Below, piece by piece: positions 37,636-45,017 of a stretch of DNA of 64,000 bases. Location of the stretch: the NCBI RefSeq assembly GCF_008253865.1, contig NZ_CP042332.1:395028-459027 (forward strand). Reading direction: 5' to 3'. Positions within the stretch are counted from its first letter, which is position 1, and every line of letters starts with the position of its first letter. The notes under the pieces are model-generated. The model did no database searches, was not told the DNA's origin, and saw only the letters and a list, made by a program, of their open reading frames with translations. The DNA comes from Bosea sp. F3-2. GTDB taxonomy: Bacteria; Pseudomonadota; Alphaproteobacteria; Rhizobiales; Beijerinckiaceae. Both the position numbers and the translations under genes were made by a program.

Positions 37636-38650
37636 AATCCGTCAGCGGCCGGTTATCGTGCAGCCTGCCGATTGTACTAGCGAGCAGCGGCGCGACGCTC
37701 ACCACCTCGAGCTTGTCCCGGACGGTGCCGGCCGGAAGCCGGAATGGCGGAACGGCGTCGGTGACAACGATGCGCTCGATGGCGGGATCGGAAAGGATCT
37801 CGGACGCCCCCTGCATGAACAATCCGTGGGCCACGCAACTGATCACGCGCCGTCCGCCGCCTTGCAGCGCTGCGCGAGCGGCGCGGACGAGCGTGCCGCC
37901 GGTGTTGACGAGGTCGTCGACCACGATGCAGCTCGCGTCGCGGACCTCACCCACGAAGAGATCGCCGGAGACCACTCCGGCGCTGCGGTACTTCTCCGCG
38001 AATGCCTTGCCAACCGGCCGGCCGACGGCCGCTTCGAGCGCCGCGCGGAAGAGATCGGCGCGCTTGCCCCCGCCGAGATCAGGAGAGACGACGCAGAGCG
38101 GCTCATCGCCGAGCATCTTCCGGATGCGCTCGACGAGGACGGGCGCGGCGGTCAGCGCTACCGTCCGGCAGCGGAACGCGTTCTCGAACGCCGCTTCATT
38201 ATGCACGTCCAATGTGACGACAACGTCGGTCGCCACTGCTTCGAACAGTGAGGCGACGTAGCGCATGGTCAGGGGATCGTTCGGCTTGGTGCGGCGGTCC
38301 TTTCGCGCATAGCAGAGATAAGGCACGACAGCGGTGACGCGCGCTGCGCCCGAATCCTTCAGCGCTGCGATGAAGAACAGCAGCCGGCAGAGCTTGTCGT
38401 TGGTGCTGGCGCGCGGCCCACCATGAAGGCTGTGAAGGACGTAGACGTCTGCGCCGGCGACGGGATCGAGCGGCCGGACTTTATGCTCGCCGTCCTCGAA
38501 CTCGCGCTCCTCATGGGCCGCAAGGACCACGCCGAACTCATCCGCGACCGACCGGCCGAGTTCGTCGCTCCCCGCCAGCGCAAAGAGCATCGGACGCCCC
38601 GAAGCGAGAGCCTCCGAATGGGATGCAGAGAGGGCAAGGGTTCGCATCAT
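37622..38650 (-). CDS. prs: Ribose-phosphate pyrophosphokinase (second, stress-linked copy)
   Basis: The 342-residue enzyme makes PRPP from ribose 5-phosphate and ATP. PYLCYARKDRRTKPNDPLTMRYVASLFEA is the flexible catalytic loop (with Lys-Asp-Arg), and CIVVDDLVNTGGTLVRAA is the PRPP-binding loop. Sequence details (LVNTGGT versus the canonical DTAGT of housekeeping Prs, and an N-terminal extension) mark it as a divergent copy; the main prs gene should be elsewhere. AGGAG lies 8 bases before ATG 38650. It follows a Usp gene by 102 bases on the same strand. Confidence 0.9.
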   Translation of the reverse strand: MMRTLALSASHSEALASGRPMLFALAGSDELGRSVADEFGVVLAAHEEREFEDGEHKVRPLDPVAGADVYVLHSLHGGPRASTNDKLCRLLFFIAALKDSGAARVTAVVPYLCYARKDRRTKPNDPLTMRYVASLFEAVATDVVVTLDVHNEAAFENAFRCRTVALTAAPVLVERIRKMLGDEPLCVVSPDLGGGKRADLFRAALEAAVGRPVGKAFAEKYRSAGVVSGDLFVGEVRDASCIVVDDLVNTGGTLVRAARAALQGGGRRVISCVAHGLFMQGASEILSDPAIERIVVTDAVPPFRLPAGTVRDKLEVVSVAPLLASTIGRLHDNRPLTDFMVF

Positions 38651-38752
38651 CCGCCGATCTCCTGAGCCGCGCCGCGCTGCTTTCGGGACGGGCTGGCCGC
38701 TTCCCTAAAAGCGAACGATCGCCAACTGCAGTACGGGCGCGGCGGAGCATCC

Positions 38753-39190
38753 TCACCTGTAGACCAGAACCGGGACCTTCGAATGGGTCAGCACCTTCAG
38801 GGTTACGCTGCCGAGCAGAAGCGCGGCGATGCCGCGCCTTCCATGCGAAGCCATGGCGATGAGGTCGCATCCGCGTTTCGAGGCCGTCTCGACGATGACG
38901 AGATAGGGGTCATCGCTTTCCACCTGGACGACCTCACAGCGGACGCCGAGCAGCTTCGCCTCGCGCTCGGCCGCCGCCAGAAGATCGGCCGCATGCGCCC
39001 TGGCTTGCCTTTCGTACTCGCCGCGTTTGGCCTGCAACTGTTCGGGCGAGACGGTGAAGATGTGGAACGGCTCCACCACTGTGAGAACGGTCACTTCCGC
39101 GCCGGCGTCCCGTGCGAACGCCATCGCAGTCTGCATGGCTCCCATCGAGAGCGGCGAGCCGTCGATGGGGATCAAAAGATGGCTGTACAT
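38753..39190 (-). CDS. Universal stress protein, single domain
   Basis: The protein has 145 residues from ATG 39190, preceded by GGGAGGAGCC. It begins MYSHLLIPIDGSPLSMGAMQTAMAFA and has the ATP-binding pattern MASHGRRGIAALLLGSVT (G, nine residues, GS), so it is expected to bind ATP like MJ0577. It lies upstream of prs and probably shares its transcript. A partial FNR/FixK-like site (39286-39299) lies about 95 bases upstream. Confidence 0.92.
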   Translation of the reverse strand: MYSHLLIPIDGSPLSMGAMQTAMAFARDAGAEVTVLTVVEPFHIFTVSPEQLQAKRGEYERQARAHAADLLAAAEREAKLLGVRCEVVQVESDDPYLVIVETASKRGCDLIAMASHGRRGIAALLLGSVTLKVLTHSKVPVLVYR

Positions 39191-39285
39191 GGCTCCTCCC
39201 GACAATCTCGCTGCCCCGTCAGCCTCGCAAACAGCAGGGATATGAGTTGACGATATCTTATTGCCCGAATGCCGCTGGAGACACA

Positions 39286-39299
39286 TTGATCAAACGCAA
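39286..39299 (-). promoter_or_regulatory. Weak FNR/FixK-like site upstream of the Usp-prs unit
   Basis: On the minus strand TTGCG-TTTG-ATCAA has one perfect half and two mismatches in the other. It is included because TTGCG-N4-ATCAA also occurs upstream of the host-attachment gene (40991-41004). Confidence 0.35.
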
Positions 39300-39383
39300 A
39301 GAGACGGTGCCTCTTGGGCTGCATGGCTTATTTATCGGTCCATTGAAGCAAGACGTCCTGAGGCCTCATTACCCCTGTATCAA

Positions 39384-40226
39384 TTAGTGAGTCATCAGGA
39401 TTGGCAGGCGACAATTATTGAGCATGGACTCAGTCACCCCTCCGAGCAGCCATTCCCGAAGGCGAGAGCGCCTATAAGCACCGCACACGATCATTGAAGC
39501 TTCGAAGCCGGTGGCTGCACGCTGGATTGCGGTTGCAACGTCCTCCGTCGGGCCAACCGACGTATTCGAAACTGAAACATTGATACCGTGACGCGAAAGA
39601 TTTGGAGCGAGATCAGTTCCGGCTGCCGTTTTTGAGAGGTCCTTTTCCCCAACCACCGAAACAATTTCGGCTGCCTCTGCCGCTTTGAGGAAGGGCATGG
39701 CGCCAGCAACGGCGCGGGCGGCGCTGGCGCTGCCGTCCCAGGCGACAATAACGCGTCGGCACAGGAATGTGCTCCGTCCCGGCGGGACGATCAGCACCGG
39801 CCGGCCGCTGTCAAACAGGCCTGCCTCAATCAAATCGCGGTCGATCTCCATTCGGGATGGTTCGGCGTCAAGAATTGCAATGTCATTGACACGAGCATGG
39901 CTGAGAAACCGCTCAATCAAACCCGAAGAGTACAGCTGCGGCGATTCAATCGTACAAACCACTCCCGAAAATTCGGCCTCCGCCTTAGCAGTTTGAGCGA
40001 AGTGCTCGGCCAAGGACGCAATGCGTCGGTTTTCCGCAGAGACCAACCTTTGAGAAAAATCATTGATCATCGAATATGGGACGTGGAAGCGGGCGGCTGC
40101 CGCTTGAACCGTTAAATGCGCGTTTGCTTCATGAGCCAGCGTGAGCCCAAAGCCCAAGGCAGATGTCTGTTCTTCTCTGCCCTCCTCCGTGATCGTGACC
40201 AGCACATTCTTGATGCCGTCAATCAT
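39384..40226 (-). CDS. Universal stress protein, tandem domain
   Basis: The 280-residue protein has two Usp domains. The second carries CRRVIVAWDGSASAARAVAGAMPFL and GAYRRSRLREWLLGGVTESML, the GG form of the ATP loop usual in alphaproteobacterial tandem Usps. The first domain lacks a clear ATP loop. The gene has a FNR/FixK-type box 53 bases before its start and a 7-bp hairpin that buries its Shine-Dalgarno sequence, so both transcription and translation may be controlled. A scrap of a near-identical C-terminus exists at 58208. Confidence 0.92.
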   Translation of the reverse strand: MIDGIKNVLVTITEEGREEQTSALGFGLTLAHEANAHLTVQAAAARFHVPYSMINDFSQRLVSAENRRIASLAEHFAQTAKAEAEFSGVVCTIESPQLYSSGLIERFLSHARVNDIAILDAEPSRMEIDRDLIEAGLFDSGRPVLIVPPGRSTFLCRRVIVAWDGSASAARAVAGAMPFLKAAEAAEIVSVVGEKDLSKTAAGTDLAPNLSRHGINVSVSNTSVGPTEDVATAIQRAATGFEASMIVCGAYRRSRLREWLLGGVTESMLNNCRLPILMTH

Positions 40227-40231
40227 GATCG

Positions 40232-40250
40232 CCTCCCATTTTTTGGGAGG
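40232..40250 (-). promoter_or_regulatory. Hairpin sequestering the Usp ribosome-binding site
   Basis: In the mRNA CCUCCCA pairs with UGGGAGG over an AAAAA loop, a perfect 7-bp stem. The 3' arm contains the whole GGGAGG Shine-Dalgarno sequence and ends 5 bases before AUG 40226. Such a hairpin could limit translation until melted by heat, a protein or an RNA. Confidence 0.6.
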
Positions 40251-40279
40251 AGATCATCGCCGATGCAGCACAAGCGTCC

Positions 40280-40293
40280 TTGAGAAAAATCAA
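40280..40293 (-). promoter_or_regulatory. FNR/FixK box upstream of tandem Usp (one mismatch)
   Basis: Read on the plus strand as TTGAG-AAAA-ATCAA. It lies 53 bases before the Usp start codon, the same distance as the groEL box. It also sits just beside intergenic repeat copy 2. Confidence 0.65.
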
Positions 40294-40304
40294 ATGGCTC
40301 CTGC

Positions 40305-40406
40305 ATCGCCGCGCGTCCTATCGGACGCGGTAACGGCGATCTGTGTAATGGTAATCGCATCGGATTCTCCGAAAAGCGGATTCCACTTTTTGGTCCGATG
40401 CGATAG
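40305..40406. repeat. Intergenic repeat, copy 2
   Basis: This is the second copy of the element at 35647-35749. CCGAAAAG and CTTTTTGG form a short inverted repeat near the 3' end. The copy lies between the host-attachment gene end and the Usp promoter, so it may act as a bidirectional mRNA 3' structure. No coding potential. Confidence 0.75.
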
Positions 40407-40479
40407 CTGCAGATTGGTTGCTCGCTCACCGGTCCAAGCAACGTCTTGGTACGAGCCTAAGATGCAGGAACCGCAGTTT

Positions 40480-40926
40480 CTATGCAGCCCTCAGCAACCG
40501 TTCGATCTCTTGGATCGGATGCTTGGTCAGATCCTTGTCCACTTCTGCGAGGATGCGAGAACGCAATTCCTCGTCGAGATGTTGTCGAAGCATTGCGAGC
40601 ATGCGCGGCGGCGCGACCAACACGATGCTTCGCGGGTTAACGGCTCGATTTGCTAGCTTGAGAGCCGCAACCGTATCATGCGCGAACTGCCTCTCAGCCA
40701 GTTCATGCCAATCGGTTCCCTCGATTGCGCTGGTGGGTGCAACGGCGTTTTGAATGCGACCAGGCCGATCCGCTCCCTGCTCCGCGCTCGGTGGATTGGC
40801 TGCGGCTTCCCTGACCTGCTCGACCCTCAGATTGGCCAGGGTCGCGTTTCCTTCGTTTCGCAGAAATATCGCCTTGCGAGCGTCACATACGACCACCCAG
40901 GCATTATGTGGAATTCGTAGGTTCAT
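40480..40926 (-). CDS. Host-attachment family protein (PF10116-like)
   Basis: The protein has 148 residues from ATG 40926, with GAGGAG 7 bases ahead. It starts MNLRIPHNAWVVVCDARKAIFLRN and ends RSIVLVAPPRMLAMLRQHLD then EVDKDLTKHPIQEIERLLRAA. The family is named for a role in Agrobacterium attachment to host cells, but homologues are common in free-living stress loci and the fold suggests an eRF1/baeRF-type ribosome-associated domain (inference). A FNR/FixK-like box lies at 41027. A paralogous pseudogene lies at 32869. Confidence 0.87.
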   Translation of the reverse strand: MNLRIPHNAWVVVCDARKAIFLRNEGNATLANLRVEQVREAAANPPSAEQGADRPGRIQNAVAPTSAIEGTDWHELAERQFAHDTVAALKLANRAVNPRSIVLVAPPRMLAMLRQHLDEELRSRILAEVDKDLTKHPIQEIERLLRAA

Positions 40927-40990
40927 GGCCTTGCTCCTCGGGGCGACACTGCAGTCCAAGGAAAACATCCCACCGCCACTTCTGGCTGCC

Positions 40991-41040
40991 TTGATCCAGC
41001 GCAAAAGAAGCGTAACGGCTGCGAATTTGATTGTTCTCAA
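40991..41040 (-). promoter_or_regulatory. Two FNR/FixK-like sites upstream of the host-attachment gene
   Basis: Site 41027-41040 reads TTGAT-TGTT-CTCAA (one mismatch). Site 40991-41004 reads TTGAT-CCAG-CGCAA on the plus strand (two mismatches), 64 bases before the start codon. The nearer, weaker one has the spacing used by two other genes of the island. Confidence 0.5.
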
Positions 41041-41082
41041 AGCAGGCCCCGATGGGATCCCAGGTAAGAGGGGGGCGGGATG

Positions 41083-41240
41083 ACGGAACCGAAGCCGGTG
41101 TCTTGGTCGAAAAGAGCGTGCTCATTTCCTAATGTTTATGTTTGTTGCTTATGTTTTAATATGTTCTAATAAAGTTCAGACTGCTATTTTATTAGCTCAT
41201 CGAGCGATTGATAGGCTACAACACTACCCGGAGATAAATC
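41083..41240. promoter_or_regulatory. AT-rich leader before the beta-CASP nuclease pseudogene
   Basis: Bases about 41125-41200 are far richer in A and T than their surroundings, with several TATGTTTTAAT-like hexamers that could serve as promoter -10 elements or as a curved region. It probably drove the now broken MBL-fold gene. Confidence 0.4.
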
Positions 41241-41756
41241 ATGGCAGAGACGAATATTGGTCTTGGACTTGGAATCAGTCTGAGCTTTCACGGCACCGCT
41301 CAAGCTGTCACCGGTTCATGCTTCGCGTTTCGGACAGATGAGGCCCACATCCTTGTCGACTGCGGGCTCTTCCAAGGGTCAAAGACGGAAAAGGAGCTAA
41401 ACTACCGGGCGTTTCCCTTCGATCCCGCTTCGGTCGATGCCGTACTCTTGACCCATGCTCATATCGATCACAGCGGATTACTGCCGAAACTGGCGAAAGA
41501 TGGTTTCAAGGGGCCGATTTTCGCCACTGCGGGAACCGTCGCTCTCTGCTCGGTGATGCTGCCCGATTCCGGGCATATACAGGAGATGGAGGTCGAACAG
41601 CTCAACCGATGAAACGCGCGCCGTGGCCGTTCTTTGGTGCAGGCGATCTACGGAGCAGACCAGGCTATTGCGACACTCACGCAGTTTCGTGCCGTTCCTT
41701 TTGGCGAGTTCGTCGGAATAACCGAAGGTATCCGGGCGCGATACTGGGACGCAGGA
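41241..41756 (+). pseudogene. Beta-CASP MBL-fold RNase, nonsense-mutated and truncated
   Basis: The N-terminus is typical: [29 protein letters not shown] and the metal motif [15 protein letters not shown]. At 41610-41612 the codon after LNR is TGA where relatives have Arg (a CGA-to-TGA transition fits). The same frame continues [20 protein letters not shown] to RARYWDAG, then is lost at a junction with a phosphoketolase fragment. The beta-CASP insert and C-terminal metal ligands are missing. Intact proteins process RNA and are often found with Usp genes. Confidence 0.85.
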
Positions 41757-41759
41757 CTC

Positions 41760-42061
41760 GCCACCACACCAGGTGCGCCATGGCCTGGCCCTGCGATGAG
41801 GAGGACATCGAGATCCCGTGACCTGATGATGCGATTGAGGTGGAGATAGATGAAATTCAGGCCGGGAGTTGTACCCCAGTGTCCGAGCAGCCGAGGCTTG
41901 ATGTGCTCGATCCGCAGCGGCTCGCGCAGCAACTGATTGTCCAGCAGATAGATCTGCGCGACAGAGAGGTAATTCGCTGCCCGCCACCACGCCTGCATCA
42001 AGGCAATCTCGTCTGAACTTAAAGCCGCCTGTGCCGCTGTATCGATATCCCTAGAGGTCAT
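41760..42061 (-). pseudogene. Phosphoketolase, N-terminal 100 residues only
   Basis: From ATG 42061 the frame reads [63 protein letters not shown] and [11 protein letters not shown]. These are the start and thiamine-diphosphate-binding entry of Xfp phosphoketolase, which has about 800 residues. It is cut at GPGHG by fusion to the beta-CASP remnant. Phosphoketolase would feed acetyl-phosphate to the phosphotransacetylase at 49.6 kb. Its FNR/FixK box (42126) is still present. Confidence 0.85.
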
Positions 42062-42125
42062 TGCTGCGCTCCCGAAAGGGGTCGTCAGAAGAAAAGTCGA
42101 TACTACCGCGCTGGCGCTGCGCGCT

Positions 42126-42139
42126 TTGATTTTTAGCAA
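42126..42139 (-). promoter_or_regulatory. FNR/FixK box upstream of the phosphoketolase remnant (one mismatch)
   Basis: Plus-strand TTGAT-TTTT-AGCAA, 64 bases before the pseudogene's ATG. It shows that the ancestral gene was in the same regulon. Confidence 0.6.
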
Positions 42140-42373
42140 AGCGCTTCCGACATTCAGCGAGTATGGAATAGCTGACCCGGGTAGGATGGTCGAACACCAT
42201 CGTGGCGTCGATCTGTTCGTGCGCCAGAAGTCCTGATGTTACCTGTCGGCCGAAATCCCGGACGCCAAGGCTCGACGCCGTCAGAGCCAAGCATAGTGCA
42301 GTGAGGTGAGATCCGCAGGGAATTCGGAAAGAAGCGGAGCCTGCGCGATCGCGCAGCGATGGAAGGAAATCGT

Positions 42374-42892
42374 ATGATGACCGATGATATGAACCGGAGT
42401 CTGAACACGCGAACGGGTTTCAGATTTCATGTTAGGCCTGCTCGGCCCGACGACGAAGCGGGACTGGCCGAGTTCTTCAAGCACGTGACGCCCGAGGATC
42501 TGCGCTTCCGCTTTCTGACAACGGTCAGGGAGGTGGGGCATGATCGTCTGGCTGCTATGACAAAAATCGATCATAGGCAGACCGAGAACTTCATTGTCTT
42601 TACCGAAGACGGAAAGACGATCATCGCCACCGGAATGTTGGCTTGTGACGCTGCTTTGGAGAGAGGAGAAGTCGCGATCTCGATCCGAAGCGAATATAAG
42701 CACAGAGGCGTGGGATGGGAATTACTCAGACATATTTGCAAATTTGCCGAGGCCAAGGGTGTTAAAGTAATCGAATCGCTGGAAGATCGGCAGAATCACG
42801 AAGCAATCGAGATCGAGCGTGAACAGGGCTTCGAGATTGACGAGTTCCCGGACGATATTCGCCTCGTAGTGCTCCGAAGGGTATTCAAGTAG
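42374..42892 (+). CDS. GNAT-family N-acetyltransferase
   Basis: The protein has 172 residues from ATG 42374, with GGAAGGA 6 bases ahead. The acetyl-CoA site is seen at EVAISIRSEYKHRGVGWELLRHICKFAEAKGV (R/QxxGxG/A form: HRGVGW). N-terminal FRFHVRPARPDDEAGLAEFFKHVTPEDLRFRF is the part that, in Pat/AcuA-like proteins, is fused to an acyl-CoA synthetase domain. Here it stands alone. Similar genes sit beside acetate and PHA genes and may acetylate metabolic enzymes, which is inference. Confidence 0.85.
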   Translation: MMTDDMNRSLNTRTGFRFHVRPARPDDEAGLAEFFKHVTPEDLRFRFLTTVREVGHDRLAAMTKIDHRQTENFIVFTEDGKTIIATGMLACDAALERGEVAISIRSEYKHRGVGWELLRHICKFAEAKGVKVIESLEDRQNHEAIEIEREQGFEIDEFPDDIRLVVLRRVFK

Positions 42893-43056
42893 GCCCAGAA
42901 GTTGAAATGAGGGGCTGACACGGGCCGCCGGCATGTCGATCCCATCTTGTACCCAGATGTCGAACTTGGTCGCCATACCTTCATTTGATTGCGCTGTAAG
43001 CCGGGCAAGAGCAACCTTGGCGTCATGCGTTGCCTCCCGTTACCGTCAAAGGCGCG
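42893..43056. other. Short gap, possible minus-strand remnant
   Basis: On the minus strand a frame reads AKVALARLTAQSNEGMATKF then DIWVQDGIDMPAARVSPSF, partly protein-like, but it runs on into antisense of the GNAT gene. It may be a lost partner gene of the MlaF-like ATPase. I do not recognise the family. Confidence 0.25.
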
Positions 43057-43863
43057 TCATGCGGTGATCTCATCTGCGAAGATAGTGCGACCGCGCTCGC
43101 CGGCGAAGTATTGCCTGAGCCAGGGGTCTTCGTGTCTCAGGAGGTCTCCCAGCGTTCCAATGGCAATCACCTTGCCTCGCGCGATGGCCGCGATCCTGTC
43201 ACAGGTCGCATGAAGGCTGCTCAGATCGTGGGTGATCATCATCACGGTCAGGCCCAGACTCGCCTTGAGGGTCAGCAGGAGTTGGTCGAAGGCATCGGCT
43301 GCGATCGGATCGAGTCCTGAGGTCGGTTCGTCGAGAAATAGTATTTCGGGATCGAGAGCAAGTGCACGCGCCAGGGCCGCCCGCTTCGTCATGCCGCCCG
43401 AGAGCTCCGCCGGGTATTTTTCAGCCGCATCGCGCGGCAATCCGACCATCTCGATCTTCAGCATCGTTATCTCCGCCAGCAGGCTGGGCGACAGATGCAG
43501 AAGTTCGCGCATCGGCAGCTGGATATTCTCGGCAATCGTCAGCGACGAGAACAGCGCGCCTTGCTGAAACATGACGCCGCAACGCTGTTCAAGGGCTCGT
43601 CTCTCGCTCTCCCGAAGATCATCGAGATTGTTGCCGAGGATCTCGATTACGCCGCTCCGTTTGGGCAGGAGGCCAAGAATGGTGCGCGCCAGCACAGACT
43701 TGCCGGACCCGGACGCGCCGATCACGCCGAGAACCTCGCCGCGCATGACGTCCAGGTCGAGATGGTCCAGCACCACCTTGTCGCCGAATGCGACCTCCAA
43801 GCCTCGGACGCGGATTGCGACTTCGCTGTTTACCGGAGCCGGTTCTCGTTCGGTTGAACCCAT
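43057..43863 (-). CDS. MlaF-like ABC transporter ATP-binding protein
   Basis: The protein has 268 residues from ATG 43863, with GGAGAG 5 bases ahead. Walker A is GASGSGKSVL, the signature is ELSGGMTKRAALARAL and Walker B is ILFLDEPTSGLDPI. The SGGM(T/R)KRAALARA motif is diagnostic of MlaF/MkL-type ATPases that drive MCE-domain phospholipid or lipid transport across the envelope. The permease (MlaE) and MCE protein (MlaD) genes are not in this window, so it is an orphan here. It may serve a complex encoded elsewhere or be left over. Confidence 0.88.
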   Translation of the reverse strand: MGSTEREPAPVNSEVAIRVRGLEVAFGDKVVLDHLDLDVMRGEVLGVIGASGSGKSVLARTILGLLPKRSGVIEILGNNLDDLRESERRALEQRCGVMFQQGALFSSLTIAENIQLPMRELLHLSPSLLAEITMLKIEMVGLPRDAAEKYPAELSGGMTKRAALARALALDPEILFLDEPTSGLDPIAADAFDQLLLTLKASLGLTVMMITHDLSSLHATCDRIAAIARGKVIAIGTLGDLLRHEDPWLRQYFAGERGRTIFADEITA

Positions 43864-43945
43864 GGATACTCTCCGGCTCCGGGCTGTCACATGGGAGCTC
43901 AGGTTGCTGGCGGAAGAGCCGGGCAGACCATCCGCTTTGGCTGCT

Positions 43946-44836
43946 TTAGTGAGCGAGAAAAAGCGGCACGAGAGAGTTTTCGAGCAGGTCCGCGGTCACG
44001 CCTCCCAGCACCCATTCTCTGAAGCGCGAATGGCCGTAGGCCCCCACAACGATCAGATCTGCCGAGATTCTCTGAGCTTCGTCGAGGAGGGCGTCGGTTG
44101 TGGATGTCTCCGTGTTGAGAACGGTTGCCGTCGCCTCGACACCGTGCCGGGCAAGGTGGGCCGTGATGTCGGCGAGGACTTCGGCGCCTCCCATCCGTCC
44201 GTGGGCTTCTTCCCTGACCGAGACGATATGGACCTCCGTCGCTTGAGCGATCAGAGGCAAAGCCTCAGCCACTGCGCGAGCGCTCTGCCGCGTATCGGTC
44301 CATCCGATCAGAACCGTTTGGAGCGGGGATCGCAACGCGGCTTTCGGCGACAATAGGTAGAGTCCTCTTCCTCCGTCGAACATGACGCTCTCGAGCAGGG
44401 GGCGCCAGCGTGTGTGACCGTTATCGCGCGGACAGGTCGCAATGAAGAGGTCGTTCCAGCGCGCTTCACTGGTGACGGCCTGTTCAAGAAGGCCAGGGAA
44501 CGCGTCCAGACGGCGCAATTCATGAGCGGTCCCAAGGCGGTTCAGGCGCTGCCGTAGTCGCTCTTCACTGGCGTCTCCTTCCTTGGTGACGTCATCGACC
44601 AATTGCCCGATCGCGGAGGTGCCGAATTCACCCGCGAAAAGGGCGGGATCCGGAAGGAGATTCGTAATGACCCCGGTGATCCGGGCCGTGTACCGCGCCG
44701 CGAGCGCTTCAGCATGAGCCAAACGCACCTCGTCTTCCGGCGAACCGTCGAGATGGACCGCGATGTCGCGATAGGCAGTGCCGTAAGTTGTCTGCGCCGT
44801 CGCAACGGTGCTCGAAGATGGTGTGACGTCGTTCAT
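43946..44836 (-). CDS. Universal stress protein, tandem domain
   Basis: The protein has 296 residues from ATG 44836, with GGAGGT ahead; the longer frame upstream contains the promoter box and is not coding. YRDIAVHLDGSPEDEVRLAHAEALA begins domain 1. Domain 2 has SPLQTVLIGWTDTRQSARAVAEALPLI and the ATP-loop-like GAYGHSRFREWVLGGVTADLL. A FNR/FixK box (44901) lies 64 bases upstream, shared with the divergent alcohol dehydrogenase gene. Confidence 0.92.
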   Translation of the reverse strand: MNDVTPSSSTVATAQTTYGTAYRDIAVHLDGSPEDEVRLAHAEALAARYTARITGVITNLLPDPALFAGEFGTSAIGQLVDDVTKEGDASEERLRQRLNRLGTAHELRRLDAFPGLLEQAVTSEARWNDLFIATCPRDNGHTRWRPLLESVMFDGGRGLYLLSPKAALRSPLQTVLIGWTDTRQSARAVAEALPLIAQATEVHIVSVREEAHGRMGGAEVLADITAHLARHGVEATATVLNTETSTTDALLDEAQRISADLIVVGAYGHSRFREWVLGGVTADLLENSLVPLFLAH

Positions 44837-44900
44837 GCCGACCTCCGCGTCGATAGCGCGATTTGCCCCACCATTGAGCGGCGGAAGAACGCTCACTGCT

Positions 44901-44914
44901 TTGATTTTCGTCAA
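44901..44914. promoter_or_regulatory. FNR/FixK box between Usp and alcohol dehydrogenase genes (one mismatch)
   Basis: TTGAT-TTTC-GTCAA lies in the 181-base divergent region, 64 bases from the Usp ATG and 103 from the dehydrogenase ATG. It can serve either or both genes. Confidence 0.68.
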
Positions 44915-45017
44915 AAAAGCGGAGGTTTCGCGCAACTTGCGCTGAATCAAATGCAACATTGCGGTTTCGCTGCAGGCTGGGACCACGACACCTCAACGAC
45001 GATCTCGGAGAGCGAAT

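Noticed and set aside
42051..42290. Minus-strand 79-codon frame ([21 protein letters not shown]) as a gene
   Set aside because: It contains the FNR/FixK box of the phosphoketolase promoter, has no ribosome site and matches no family I know.
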